Shown: piece after piece, positions 35,015 to 43,814 of the stretch
How positions within the stretch are numbered: position 1 is the first letter of the stretch
Layout of the letters: each line of letters starts with the position of its first letter
NCBI GenBank assembly: GCA_963786295.1
Contig: CAWAYV010000006.1
Coordinates: 186,001 to 250,000, forward strand
Reading direction: 5' to 3'
Origin: JACCZX01 sp963786295
GTDB lineage: Bacteria > Pseudomonadota > Gammaproteobacteria > Burkholderiales > Burkholderiaceae_F
DNA length: 64,000 nucleotides
The notes under the pieces: generated by a model
Seen by the model: only the letters and a program-made list of their open reading frames with translations
What the model was told of the DNA's origin: nothing
Databases searched by the model: none
Position numbers and translations under genes: made by a program

Positions 35015-36643
35015 GTGCACGTGCCGCCGGTTTATCCGTACGTCACTCCTCGGGAGCTGCACTCCAACGGCGTCGCGCGTACTCAGGTTGCCATCGTGGG
35101 CGCCGGCCCCGTCGGTCTGGCATGCGCGATCGATCTTGCGCAGCATGGCATCGACTTCATCATCATCGACGACAACAACACCGTCAGCGCCGGTTCACGC
35201 GCGATCTGCTGGGCTAAGCGAACGCTGGAGATTCTCGATCGTCTCGGCTGTGGCGACGCGGTATGCGATCGCGGTGTCAGCTGGAAAGTCGGCAAGGTTT
35301 TTTTTCGCGAGAAGCTCGCGTATCAGTTCGATCTGTTACCTGAGCCCGGCCATAAGAGACCCGCGTTCGTCAACCTGCAGCAATATCTGTTGGAAGAAAT
35401 CATGGTCGAGCGGCTGCGCGCGCTCGGCCACACCGTGCGATGGAAGAACAAGGCAATCGATGTCCAGCAACGTGCCGACGGTGCGCGGTTGGAGGTCGAA
35501 ACGCCCGACGGCCGCTACGCAATCGAAGCCGACTACGTGATCGCGGCTGATGGCGCGCGTAGCGCGGTGCGCGACATGCTGGGACTCGCCTGGAAAGGCC
35601 AGGTGTTTCGCGATCGTTTCTTGATTGCTGACGTATCGATGCACGGCGACTTTCCCACCGAACGCTGGTTCTGGTTCGATCCCCCGTTTCACTCAGGCGG
35701 CTCGGCGCTGCTGCACAGACAGGCCGATGACATATGGCGCATTGATCTGCAGCTCGGTTGGGAGTGCGATCCCGATGAAGAAAAAAAGCCCGAGCATGTC
35801 ATTCCGCGTATCCGTGCAATGCTCGGCCCGGATCGCGCTTTCGAGCTCGAATGGGTCAGTGTGTACACGTTTCAATGCGCACGGCTCGAACGCTTCGTAC
35901 ACGACCACGTCATCTTCGTGGGCGATTCCGCGCACCAAGTGTCACCCTTCGGCGCGCGTGGCGGCAACAGCGGCATTCAGGACGCCGACAATTTGTGCTG
36001 GAAGCTGGCGCGAGTCGTGCGCAACGAGTCGCCTGAGCAACTCCTGCAAACTTATGACGATGAGAGGGTCGAAGCGGCGAACGAAAATATTCTGAATTCG
36101 TCGCGCTCTACCGACTTCATTACGCCAAAGAGTAGTGCGAGCCGACAGATGCGCGACGCCGTGCTCGCGCTGTCACAACGACACGCGTTTGCGCGGCGGC
36201 TGGTCAACAGCGGCCGCTTGTCGACGCCTACCGCGCATCGCGGAAATACACTGTCAACAGCCGATCGAGATTCTTTCGCGTGCGCTGTGGCGCCGGGCGC
36301 TCCCGCCGTCGATGCCCCGGTGCAGGTTGCTGGTCGCACTGTGTCGCTGCTCGATCAGTTGGGCGGACGCTTCGACCTTCTGATCTTCGACACCAACGAC
36401 GGTGCGTCCGGTGCGCTGCAATCCGAATTCGGAAGCGACCTTCGCGTGTCTCGCATTGCACCGGCAGGAAAGCAGGGCACACACGTGCTCGAAGACATCG
36501 AAGGACTAGCGAGGCGCCGGTACGACGCCGATGCGGGCGCGGTCTACCTGCTGCGTCCGGATCATCACGTCGCGGCGCGCTGGCGCGCGCCTTCCGTCGT
36601 CGACGTACGCTTAGCATTGAAGTGTGCACAGGGAATGCAATGA
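35015..36643 (+). CDS. FAD-dependent aromatic hydroxylase (PheA/TfdB-like)
   Basis: Class A flavin monooxygenase of 542 residues. FAD motif VAIVGAGPVGLACAIDLAQHG-like glycines lie at 29-34. The NAD(P)H/FAD DG motif is YVIAADGARSAVRDMLGL, and GDSAHQVSPFGARGGNSG binds FAD ribityl near residue 303. After about 400 a thioredoxin-like C-terminal domain (GRFDLLIFDTNDGASG) matches phenol- and hydroxyphenylpropionate-type hydroxylases. GTG 35015 is preferred because the longer frame overlaps the MBL gene by 100 bases. Its stop overlaps the DUF2783 ATG. The substrate is unknown; a hydroxylated aromatic acid is likely from family and from the adjacent paa genes. Confidence 0.82.
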   Translation: MHVPPVYPYVTPRELHSNGVARTQVAIVGAGPVGLACAIDLAQHGIDFIIIDDNNTVSAGSRAICWAKRTLEILDRLGCGDAVCDRGVSWKVGKVFFREKLAYQFDLLPEPGHKRPAFVNLQQYLLEEIMVERLRALGHTVRWKNKAIDVQQRADGARLEVETPDGRYAIEADYVIAADGARSAVRDMLGLAWKGQVFRDRFLIADVSMHGDFPTERWFWFDPPFHSGGSALLHRQADDIWRIDLQLGWECDPDEEKKPEHVIPRIRAMLGPDRAFELEWVSVYTFQCARLERFVHDHVIFVGDSAHQVSPFGARGGNSGIQDADNLCWKLARVVRNESPEQLLQTYDDERVEAANENILNSSRSTDFITPKSSASRQMRDAVLALSQRHAFARRLVNSGRLSTPTAHRGNTLSTADRDSFACAVAPGAPAVDAPVQVAGRTVSLLDQLGGRFDLLIFDTNDGASGALQSEFGSDLRVSRIAPAGKQGTHVLEDIEGLARRRYDADAGAVYLLRPDHHVAARWRAPSVVDVRLALKCAQGMQ

Positions 36644-36831
36644 CGCTCGATAGCCAGACGAATATTCAGCAGCCGGATGACTTTTATCAGGCGCTGATCG
36701 ATGCGCATGTCGGTCTGACCGACGAGCAGAGCGCTGCATTAAACGCGCGGCTGGTGTTGCTGCTGGCGAACCAGATCGGCGATCTCACTACGCTGCAGCA
36801 GGCCATCGCGGCGGCACGCGAGTCGATTTAG
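36640..36831 (+). CDS. DUF2783 small protein
   Basis: A 63-residue protein overlapping the hydroxylase stop by four bases (ATGA). It starts MTLDSQTNIQQPDDFYQALI and continues DAHVGLTDEQSAALNARLVL, then LLANQIGDLTTLQQAI: helical, acidic, cysteine-free. It matches my knowledge of DUF2783 proteins, which accompany such hydroxylases in Burkholderiales. Coupled translation suggests a small subunit or chaperone of the hydroxylase. Its last four bases overlap the convergent paaY stop. Confidence 0.8.
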   Translation: MTLDSQTNIQQPDDFYQALIDAHVGLTDEQSAALNARLVLLLANQIGDLTTLQQAIAAARESI

Positions 36832-37436
36832 GCGTTCTTCAGAGTTACCAGCGGAACGACGCCTTCGACGTCGATATCAATACGTTGCCGATTCGGTTCG
36901 ACTGCGGTTAGCGGAACCACCTCCTTCAGTGTCTGAAGGCTGCGCACCGTCAGATCCTGATAACTCTTCGTGCCGCTCACTTTCCACGCGATTTCATCGT
37001 CGCTCAGCGTGCGCAGCACCTTGGCCGGCGTTCCGACAGCCAGCGAGCGCGCCGGAATCTTCTCTCCGGCTTTGACGAATGCGCATGCGGCGACGATTGC
37101 CGATTCACCGATCACCGCTTCATCCATCACCACCGCGTTCATGCCGATCATCGCATTACGCTTGACCACGCAGCCATGCAGCACGGCGCCGTGGCCGATA
37201 TGTCCATCTTCCTCGACAACGGTGTCGGTGCTGGGGAAGCCATGCATCACGCAACAGTCCTGCACGTTGCTGCCCGCTTCGAGCACGATGCGGCCGAAAT
37301 CGCCGCGCAGGCTGGCCGCCGGTCCGACATAGCAGCGCGGGCCGACGATCACGTCGCCGGTCAAGATCGCAGTCGGATGTACGAATGCACTCGGATCGAC
37401 GACCGGCACGAGGCCGTTAATCTCGTAGAAAGGCAC
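36828..37436 (-). CDS. paaY: Phenylacetate-pathway hexapeptide-repeat protein PaaY
   Basis: Gamma-class carbonic-anhydrase-like left-handed beta-helix, 202 residues. It starts MPFYEINGLVPVVDPSAFVH and has hexapeptide turns such as AILTGDVIVGPRCYVGPAAS. Metal-binding histidines lie in QDCCVMHGFP and HIGHGAVLHGCVV. PaaY is a thioesterase that clears inhibitory ring-hydroxylated CoA esters in phenylacetate catabolism (known for E. coli). It is transcribed with paaN, nine bases apart. Related CaiE/YrdA proteins are excluded mainly by context. Confidence 0.87.
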   Translation of the reverse strand: MPFYEINGLVPVVDPSAFVHPTAILTGDVIVGPRCYVGPAASLRGDFGRIVLEAGSNVQDCCVMHGFPSTDTVVEEDGHIGHGAVLHGCVVKRNAMIGMNAVVMDEAVIGESAIVAACAFVKAGEKIPARSLAVGTPAKVLRTLSDDEIAWKVSGTKSYQDLTVRSLQTLKEVVPLTAVEPNRQRIDIDVEGVVPLVTLKNA

Positions 37437-37445
37437 TCGAATACC

Positions 37446-39104
37446 TCACGCGTGCCAGCGGCGCTGAATCACTCTGAATCGGTTCGCGACGAACGCACTA
37501 TCCGTGTAGCTCGCATTCGCCGCCGGATTGGCGCCGGTGGCGTGATAGTCCGAAAACGCAGCCGACTGATTGACGTAGACGTTGCTCAGCAGGTTGATCG
37601 AAAGCGCGACACCGGCACGCAGTGTCGCTTCGGTCATCGCATCGATCACTTCCTGCTTGGTCGAGTACAGCCCGACCGTCAGTGCACCGCGCTCCTTGAC
37701 GATTTTTTCGGACAATGCAATCGCGGCCATCGCGTCAGGCACTTTGACGATCAAGCTGATCGGACCGAAACGCTCTTGCGTGTACACCGACTCGTTGGCT
37801 GCATCGGTCTTCATCAGCAGCGGTGTATGTACGTTGGCGGCGGGGAATTCGGCATTGTCCAGTTTGCGCGATGCCAGCACGACGTCCGCGAGTGCCGGCG
37901 CATCTTCAATGCGTTTTAACGTATCCGGCGATTGAATCGATCCAAGCACCGCGGTTGCGACTGCGGCATCGGAAAGCAGCTTCTCGACTGCTCTTCCGAG
38001 ATCCGACGCCACGTCGTCAAAGCTCTTGTGTCCTTCGTCGGTATCGATGCCGCCGGCCGGAACGAAAATGTCTTGCGTCGTCGTGCACATCTGCCCCGAA
38101 TACAGGCTCAATGTGAACGCGAGGTTCTTCAGCATCGCTTTGTAATTGTCGGTCGATTCGATCACGACGTTGTTAACACCCGCCAGCTCGGCGTAGACCT
38201 GCGCCTGTCGAGCGTTGTCGATCAGCCAGCGGCCAAAGGAATTGCTGCCGGTAAAGTCGATCGAGCGCACCGACGGATTCGTCGCCAGCGCCTGCGTGGC
38301 CTTCGGATCGCTGGTGACCGCAAGTGAAACCAGATTCGGATCGATGCCGTTCTCGGCCAGCACGTCACGCACGATGCGCACGCTGATCGCGGCCGGCAGA
38401 ATTGCGTTCGGATGAGGTTTGACGATCACCGGATTGCCGGTCACCAATGCGGCGAACAATCCAGGATAGGTGTTCCAGGTGGGAAACGTGCCACAGCCGA
38501 TCACCAGCGCGACACCGCGGCCGACGATCTCGAAGCGTTTTTCCATCACCAGCGGCGGGTTCTTGCCTTGCGGCTTTTCCCAGCGCGCAGCGCTCGGCAC
38601 GGAACTCATTTCACGGTACGCATACGCGACCGCTTCGAGTCCGCGGTCCTGCGCATGCGGTCCGCCGGCCTGGAACGCCATCATCCAACCCTGCCCGGTG
38701 GTCACCATCACGGCATGAGCGATTTCGAAGCTCGCCTTGTTCAATCTCGCGAGCGCTTCGAGGCAGATGCCGGTACGACCTTCGACGCCGAGCTTCTGCC
38801 ACGCCGGCATCGCGGCGAGCGCGGCGTCGATCAACGCCTGCGGCTCGCATACCGGATACTCGACTTCGAGCGGAATGCCGTACGGTGAATGTTCGCTTGC
38901 GAGCCAGCCGATGCGTCCCGGCTGATCGAGTTCGAACTGCCGTCCGGCATGGCCTAGCGCAGCAGCCTTGCCTTCATCGTTGGCGGCTTCGCCGTAGATC
39001 TTGGGGCTGGGCTGCTCCGGGTACGCGCTCCAGAAGCCGCGCGTACGCATGGCCTCGAGCGCACCATCCAGGGTCGCGCGATGTTTTTCGAATAGCGGAT
39101 GCAT
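37446..39104 (-). CDS. paaN: Phenylacetate-pathway aldehyde dehydrogenase PaaN
   Basis: ALDH-superfamily enzyme of 552 residues, assigned to oxidation of the semialdehyde made on ring opening in the paa pathway. The start is MHPLFEKHRATLDGALEAMR; the NAD fold includes GCGTFPTWNTYPGLFAALVT and VRSIDFTGSNSFGRWLID. The general-base region is YAELAGVNNVVI and the nucleophile Cys lies in SLYSGQMCTTTQDIFV. It lacks the C-terminal MaoC-like hydratase domain of the E. coli PaaZ, so ring-cleaving hydratase activity must come from elsewhere. It is divergent from paaG, with the PaaR palindrome between them. Confidence 0.88.
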   Translation of the reverse strand: MHPLFEKHRATLDGALEAMRTRGFWSAYPEQPSPKIYGEAANDEGKAAALGHAGRQFELDQPGRIGWLASEHSPYGIPLEVEYPVCEPQALIDAALAAMPAWQKLGVEGRTGICLEALARLNKASFEIAHAVMVTTGQGWMMAFQAGGPHAQDRGLEAVAYAYREMSSVPSAARWEKPQGKNPPLVMEKRFEIVGRGVALVIGCGTFPTWNTYPGLFAALVTGNPVIVKPHPNAILPAAISVRIVRDVLAENGIDPNLVSLAVTSDPKATQALATNPSVRSIDFTGSNSFGRWLIDNARQAQVYAELAGVNNVVIESTDNYKAMLKNLAFTLSLYSGQMCTTTQDIFVPAGGIDTDEGHKSFDDVASDLGRAVEKLLSDAAVATAVLGSIQSPDTLKRIEDAPALADVVLASRKLDNAEFPAANVHTPLLMKTDAANESVYTQERFGPISLIVKVPDAMAAIALSEKIVKERGALTVGLYSTKQEVIDAMTEATLRAGVALSINLLSNVYVNQSAAFSDYHATGANPAANASYTDSAFVANRFRVIQRRWHA

Positions 39105-39152
39105 ACGAGTGATTGTGACTTGCTTTTTTCGGGAAGTCGAAGCTACTATTGA

Positions 39153-39168
39153 TTGAACGGTCGGTCAA
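39153..39168. promoter_or_regulatory. PaaR operator in the paaN-paaG divergent region
   Basis: An imperfect 16-base palindrome, TTGAACGGTCGGTCAA, fits the ACCGACCGGT-type site of betaproteobacterial PaaR (TetR family). It ends ten bases before the paaG ATG and lies 48 bases upstream of paaN, so a bound repressor would block both promoters. The repressor gene is in the same cluster (44882-45544). Phenylacetyl-CoA is the expected inducer from family knowledge. Confidence 0.8.
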
Positions 39169-39178
39169 TTAATTGGGA

Positions 39179-39991
39179 ATGGCGCGTATTTCTTTCGACA
39201 CTTACGAATCGATTCGCGTCGACGTGACAGACGGTGTTGCGACGCTGACACTGCATCGTCCCGATCGATTGAACAGCTTCACTGTAGCGATGCACGGCGA
39301 AGTTCGGGCTGCGCTTGACGCAATTAGCGGCAGATCGGTCGATTCGCTGCTTCGTGTTGACGGGAGCCGGGCGCGGTTTTTGCGCCGGACAGGATCTGTC
39401 GGATCGCGCGGTGGCGCCCGATGCTGAAGGAGTCGATCTCGGTGCCTCGATCGAACACTATTACAAGCCGCTGCTGCAGCGTCTGCGCGCGCTGCCGATG
39501 CCGACGATCGCGGCGGTCAACGGTGTCGCCGCCGGCGCCGGCGCAAACATTCCGCTTGCGTGCGATCTGGTGTACGCAGCGCAGTCGGCAAGTTTCATTC
39601 AATCGTTTTCAAAGCTGGGTCTGGTACCCGATTGCGGCGGCACCTGGTGGCTGCCGCGACTCGATCGGGCCCGGCACGAGCGATGGGGATGACGCTGCTG
39701 GGTGAGAAGCTGTCCGCCGCACAGGCGGAGGAGTGGGGGTTGATCTGGCGCTGTGTGGCGGACGATCAGTTGATGCCGACGGTGAAGGCCGTGGCGCTGC
39801 AGCTGGCGGCCGGCCCGACGCGCGGCTACGTACGCACTCGACAGGCGATCGATGCGGCGATGTTGTTGCCGCTCGAAGGCGCGCTCGACGTTGAACGCGA
39901 CTATCAGCGTGAGCTGGGCCGATCCGCCGACTATCGTGAAGGCGTATCCGCGTTCATCGAAAAACGCGCGGCAAAGTTCACGGGTCGTTAA
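39179..39991 (+). CDS. paaG: PaaG-type enoyl-CoA isomerase/hydratase (three extra bases)
   Basis: Crotonase-fold enzyme that isomerises 1,2-epoxyphenylacetyl-CoA to the oxepin before ring opening. Corrected length is 269 residues. Segments in three frames join as VATLTLHRPDRLNSFTVAMH, CFVLTGAGRGFCAGQDLSDR, AAVNGVAAGAGANIPLACDL, SFSKLGLVPDCGGTWWLPRL, then IGPARAMGMTLLGEKLSA and FIEKRAAKFTGR. Breaks are near 39325, 39665 and 39672, each one extra base. The start is ATG 39179, ten bases after the PaaR site. Its TAA overlaps the paaI ATG. PaaF/PaaB-type hydratases are related; the RGFCAGQDL motif with DL supports PaaG. Confidence 0.87.
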
Positions 39992-40437
39992 TGGACGATA
40001 AACAACCGAAGAGTGGACAGGCGATCGCCGAAGCGGTGCGCGACCGCATGTTCAGTGAAGACGCCGCGTCGCGCAGTCTTGGCATGCGAGTCGAAGCAGT
40101 CGGTCCCGGTTTTTCTAAGTTGTCGATGGCGATTCGGGCCGACATGTTGAACGGCCACATGACATGCCACGGCGGCCTCATTACCACTCTCGCGGACTCG
40201 GCGTTCGCTTTTGCTTGCAACAGTCATAACGAAGTGACGGTCGCGTCGGGCATCGTCGTGGATTTTTTGGCGCCCGCCTACGAAGGCGATGTACTGCGCG
40301 CGGAGTGTCATGAAGTCGCTCTGACCGGCCGCACCGGCGTCTATGACGTCAGAGTCACGAACCAGCACGGCAAGACTGTTGTGGTCATGCGGGGCCGTTC
40401 GCACACGATCAAGGGCAAGGCGGTGGTGCAGTTGTGA
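39991..40437 (+). CDS. paaI: Hydroxyphenylacetyl-CoA thioesterase PaaI
   Basis: Hot-dog thioesterase of 148 residues that removes dead-end CoA esters. The core motif is GHMTCHGGLITTLADSAFAF, where the Asp is catalytic, followed by NSHNEVTVASGIVVDFLAPA and GRTGVYDVRVTNQHGKTVVV. Complete, with ATG inside the paaG stop (TAATGG) and its own stop overlapping the paaK GTG. Not to be confused with YbgC at 26.3 kb, which belongs to a different hot-dog subfamily. Confidence 0.92.
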   Translation: MDDKQPKSGQAIAEAVRDRMFSEDAASRSLGMRVEAVGPGFSKLSMAIRADMLNGHMTCHGGLITTLADSAFAFACNSHNEVTVASGIVVDFLAPAYEGDVLRAECHEVALTGRTGVYDVRVTNQHGKTVVVMRGRSHTIKGKAVVQL

Positions 40438-41747
40438 TTACAGACGATCTGGAGCCGATCGAGCGCATCGGCGCAAACGCGCGCGGTGAGCTGCAGGCGC
40501 TGCAGCTAGAGCGGCTGCGCTGGTCGCTCGCGCATGCCTACAACAACGTGCCGCACTATCGCGCCAAATTCGACGCTGCACGCGTACGCCCGGCAGACCT
40601 GAAATCACTCGCAGATCTGGCGCGGTTTCCATTCACCACCAAGCACGATCTGCGCGAGACCTATCCGTTTGGCATGTTCGCCGTGCCGCAGGAAAAAATC
40701 GTGCGTATTCACGCGTCGAGCGGAACGACAGGCAAGCCGACGGTGGTGGGTTACACCGCAAAGGACATCGACACCTGGGCCAGCGTGATGGCGCGCTCGA
40801 TTCGCGCCGCCGGCGGCAGGCGCGGCGACATCATTCACGTCGCGTACGGCTACGGTCTTTTCACCGGTGGCCTGGGGGCGCACTACGGCGCGGAAAAACT
40901 CGGGTGCACGGTGATTCCAGTATCCGGCGGCATGACCGAACGCCAGGTACAACTGATCGTCGACTTCAAGCCGAAGATCATCATGGTGACGCCGTCGTAC
41001 ATGCTGGCGATCGTCGAAGAAATGCAAAAGCAGGGCGTTGATCCAAAGACATGCTCGCTGCGGATCGGCATCTTCGGCGCCGAGCCGTGGACCGCGGCGA
41101 TGCGCGAGGCGATCGAAACCAAGACGTCGCTCGATGCGATCGACATCTACGGGCTGTCCGAAATCATCGGCCCGGGTGTTGCGCAGGAATGCATCGAGAC
41201 GAAAGATGGTCTCACTGTTTGGGAGGACCATTTTTATCCGGAGATCATCGATCCAGACAGCGGCGAAGTGTTGCCGGAGGGAGAAAAAGGCGAGCTGGTC
41301 TTCACGTCGTTGACGAAGGAAGCGCTGCCGATGATTCGCTATCGCACGCGCGATTTGACGCGGCTGCTGCCGCCCGACACGCGCGCAGCATGCGGCGCAT
41401 CGAGAAGATCACCGGCCGCTCGGACGACATGCTGATCATTCGCGGCGTCAATCTGTTCCCGACACAGATCGAAGAGCTGATTTTGAAGCAGCCCGAACTC
41501 GAACCGCATTACACGCTCGAAGTCACGCGGCCTGCGAATCTCGACGAATTGACGGTGCATGTCGAGATGGGGCTCACAACTTGCGAGCGGCAGCCGGGAT
41601 GCGCAGCGCGCCGCCGCGCAAAGGCTCGAGCACGCAATCAAGGCCTATGTTGGGTTGTCAGCGAGCGCGCAGCTCGCTACGCCGATGGCGATCGAGCGCT
41701 CGCTGGGCAAAGCCAAGCGCATCGTTGATCGGCGCTCGGACAAGTAA
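40434..41747 (+). CDS. paaK: Phenylacetate-CoA ligase PaaK (three extra bases)
   Basis: Adenylate-forming enzyme activating phenylacetate to phenylacetyl-CoA, the entry step. Corrected length is 436 residues, the family norm. Motifs are RIHASSGTTGKPTVVGYTAK (phosphate loop), YGYGLFTGGLGAHYGAEKLG, DIYGLSEIIGPGVAQE, and the hinge/C-domain EKITGRSDDMLIIRGVNLFP. Breaks are near 41382, 41388 and 41572; after removing the first two extra bases the junction reads LLPPTARSMRRIEKI. It ends LGKAKRIVDRRSDK. GTG 40434 overlaps the paaI stop. Ends 13 bases before paaA. Confidence 0.9.
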
Positions 41748-41760
41748 CTGAGGAGTAACC

Positions 41761-42759
41761 ATGTACACCCAGGCGATGGACATTCCGTCCGGCGACCGCG
41801 ACGAAGCGCCGGTTAAGACCGATGAGCAATATGAGGCCGAATTCGAAGCCAAGCTCGCGCGCGGCGATTTCATCGAACCGAAGGACTGGATGCCCGAGCG
41901 CTATCGCAAGACGCTGATCCGGCAGATCAGCCAGCACGCGCACTCGGAAATTGTCGGCATGCTGCCCGAAGGCGGCTGGATCACCCGCGCCCCGACCCTC
42001 GAACGCAAGTGCATCCTGCTGGCCAAGGTGCAGGATGAAGCCGGCCACGGCATGTATCTGTATTCAGCCGCAGAAACGCTCGGCGTGTCACGCGACGAGT
42101 TGATCGAAGCTTTGCACACCGGCAAGGCCAAGTATTCGTCGATCTTCAACTACCCGACGAAGACGTGGGCCGATATCGGCGTCGTCGGCTGGCTGGTCGA
42201 TGGCGCGGCGATCATGAATCAGATTCCACTGACACGCTGCTCGTACGGGCCGTACGCGCGCGCGATGATTCGCGTCTGCAAGGAAGAGTCGTTTCATCAG
42301 CGACAGGGATACGACCTACTGCTGACGCTGATGAAGGGCTCGGAGGATCAGCGTGCGATGGTGCAGGATGCCGTTAACCGCTGGTGGTGGCCGTCGCTGA
42401 TGATGTTCGGCCCGCACGACAGCGAATCGACCAACAGCGGCGACTCGATGAAGTGGGGCATCAAGCGCATCAGCAACGACGAGCTGCGGCAGAAGTTCGT
42501 CGACGCGACGGTGCCGCAAGCGCAACTGCTGGGCGTAACGCTGCCCGATCCCGATCTGAAGTTCGACGACGCGACGGGTCACTGGACCTTCGGTCCGATC
42601 GACTGGAACGAATTCTGGAACGTCGTCAACGGCAAGGGTCAGTGCAATGAAGAACGCCTGGCCGACCGCGTCAGGGCATGGGAAGACGGCGCCTGGGTGC
42701 GCGACGCAGCGCTGGCACACGCGCAGAAAAAGCGCCATCGCGATTGCGTCGCAGCGTAG
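41761..42759 (+). CDS. paaA: Ring-1,2-phenylacetyl-CoA epoxidase catalytic subunit PaaA
   Basis: Di-iron catalytic subunit of the PaaABCE epoxidase; 332 residues, intact. Iron-ligand helices are ISQHAHSEIVGMLPEGGW, LLAKVQDEAGHGMYLYSAAE and RVCKEESFHQRQGYDLLLTL. The C-terminal half has the WWWPSLMMFGPHDSESTNSG segment. Ribosome site GAGG lies seven bases before ATG 41761. The tail EERLADRVRAWEDGAWVRDA ends close to paaB. Confidence 0.95.
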   Translation: MYTQAMDIPSGDRDEAPVKTDEQYEAEFEAKLARGDFIEPKDWMPERYRKTLIRQISQHAHSEIVGMLPEGGWITRAPTLERKCILLAKVQDEAGHGMYLYSAAETLGVSRDELIEALHTGKAKYSSIFNYPTKTWADIGVVGWLVDGAAIMNQIPLTRCSYGPYARAMIRVCKEESFHQRQGYDLLLTLMKGSEDQRAMVQDAVNRWWWPSLMMFGPHDSESTNSGDSMKWGIKRISNDELRQKFVDATVPQAQLLGVTLPDPDLKFDDATGHWTFGPIDWNEFWNVVNGKGQCNEERLADRVRAWEDGAWVRDAALAHAQKKRHRDCVAA

Positions 42760-42767
42760 GAATCGAA

Positions 42768-43055
42768 ATGGATCGCAAAGAGTGGCCTCTGTGGGAAGTA
42801 TTTATCCGCAGCCGCAACGGGCTGGATCACAAGCATTGCGGCAGCGTGCACGCGGCCGACCCTTCGATGGCGCTGAAGAATGCGCGCGACGTGTTCACGC
42901 GCCGCATGGAAGGCGTCAGCGTCTGGGTCGTGCGCGCCGATGACATCGTCGCGAGCGATCCGGACGCGAAGCCGGAGATGTTCGATCCCGCCGAAGACAA
43001 GATCTACCGGCATCCGACGTTCTATACGTTGCCGGACGAAGTCAATCACATGTGA
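42768..43055 (+). CDS. paaB: Epoxidase small subunit PaaB
   Basis: A 95-residue subunit that bridges PaaAC heterodimers. It starts MDRKEWPLWEVFIRSRNGLD, the family opening, with SVHAADPSMALKNARDVFTR and the end HPTFYTLPDEVNHM. ATG 42768 follows AGGAA; the frame runs upstream through paaA but without homology. Its TGA overlaps the paaC ATG (TGATGG). Confidence 0.94.
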   Translation: MDRKEWPLWEVFIRSRNGLDHKHCGSVHAADPSMALKNARDVFTRRMEGVSVWVVRADDIVASDPDAKPEMFDPAEDKIYRHPTFYTLPDEVNHM

Positions 43056-43814
43056 TGGCGGCGTCGATTTCTGTCGCAAGCGACGCGCGTCTTGAATACG
43101 TGCTGCGCATTGCCGATTCTTCGTTGATTCTCGGCCATCGACTCTCCGAGTGGTGCGGTCACGGCCCGGTGCTCGAGGAGGACATCGCGCTGACCAACGT
43201 GGCGCTCGACCTGATCGGTCAGGCGCGTTCGCTGTACGCGTATGCCGGTGCGCTCGAGGGCAACGGACGAAGCGAAGATCAGTTGGCGTTTGAGCGCAAC
43301 GAAAGCGAATTCCGCAACGTCACGATCGTCGAACTGCCGAACGGCGACTACGGTTTCACGATCATGCGTAATTTTCTGTTCACCACGTTTCAGCGCGAGC
43401 TGTGGCCAGCGCTTCAGGCGTCTGCTGAAGTGCAACTGTCCGAGATTGCGCACAAGAGCCTGACCGAAACCCGGTATCACGTGCAACACGCATCGGATTG
43501 GGTGATCAGGCTGGGTGACGGCACCGACGAATCGCATGCGCGGATGCAACGCGCACTCGACACGCTGTGGCCCTACACGGCGGAGTTCTTCAGCGTCTCG
43601 GCGATCGACGGTGCCGACGTCGGCCCGGCATGGTCGACGCTTGAAAGCCGATGGTCGTCCGCGATCCGTCCTGTGCTCGACGTCGCGACGTTGCAAATTC
43701 CAGCTCGAACCTCTTTCTATCGCGCGGCAAAGAGGGATCCATGGCGAGCACCTGACACCCTTGCTCGCCGAGATGCAGTATCTGCAGCGCACCTATCCGA
43801 ACTGCGACTGGTGA
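43055..43814 (+). CDS. paaC: Epoxidase structural subunit PaaC (one frame break)
   Basis: Ferritin-like partner of PaaA without a functional iron site; 252 residues after correction. It begins ARLEYVLRIADSSLILGHRL and has GHGPVLEEDIALTNVALDLI and DYGFTIMRNFLFTTFQRELW. The C-terminus, HGEHLTPLLAEMQYLQRTYP, lies in another frame; the break is near 43700. As written, the first frame reads straight into paaE and gives a false 608-residue fusion. The true stop TGA at 43812-43814 overlaps the paaE ATG, leaving no room for paaD. Confidence 0.9.
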
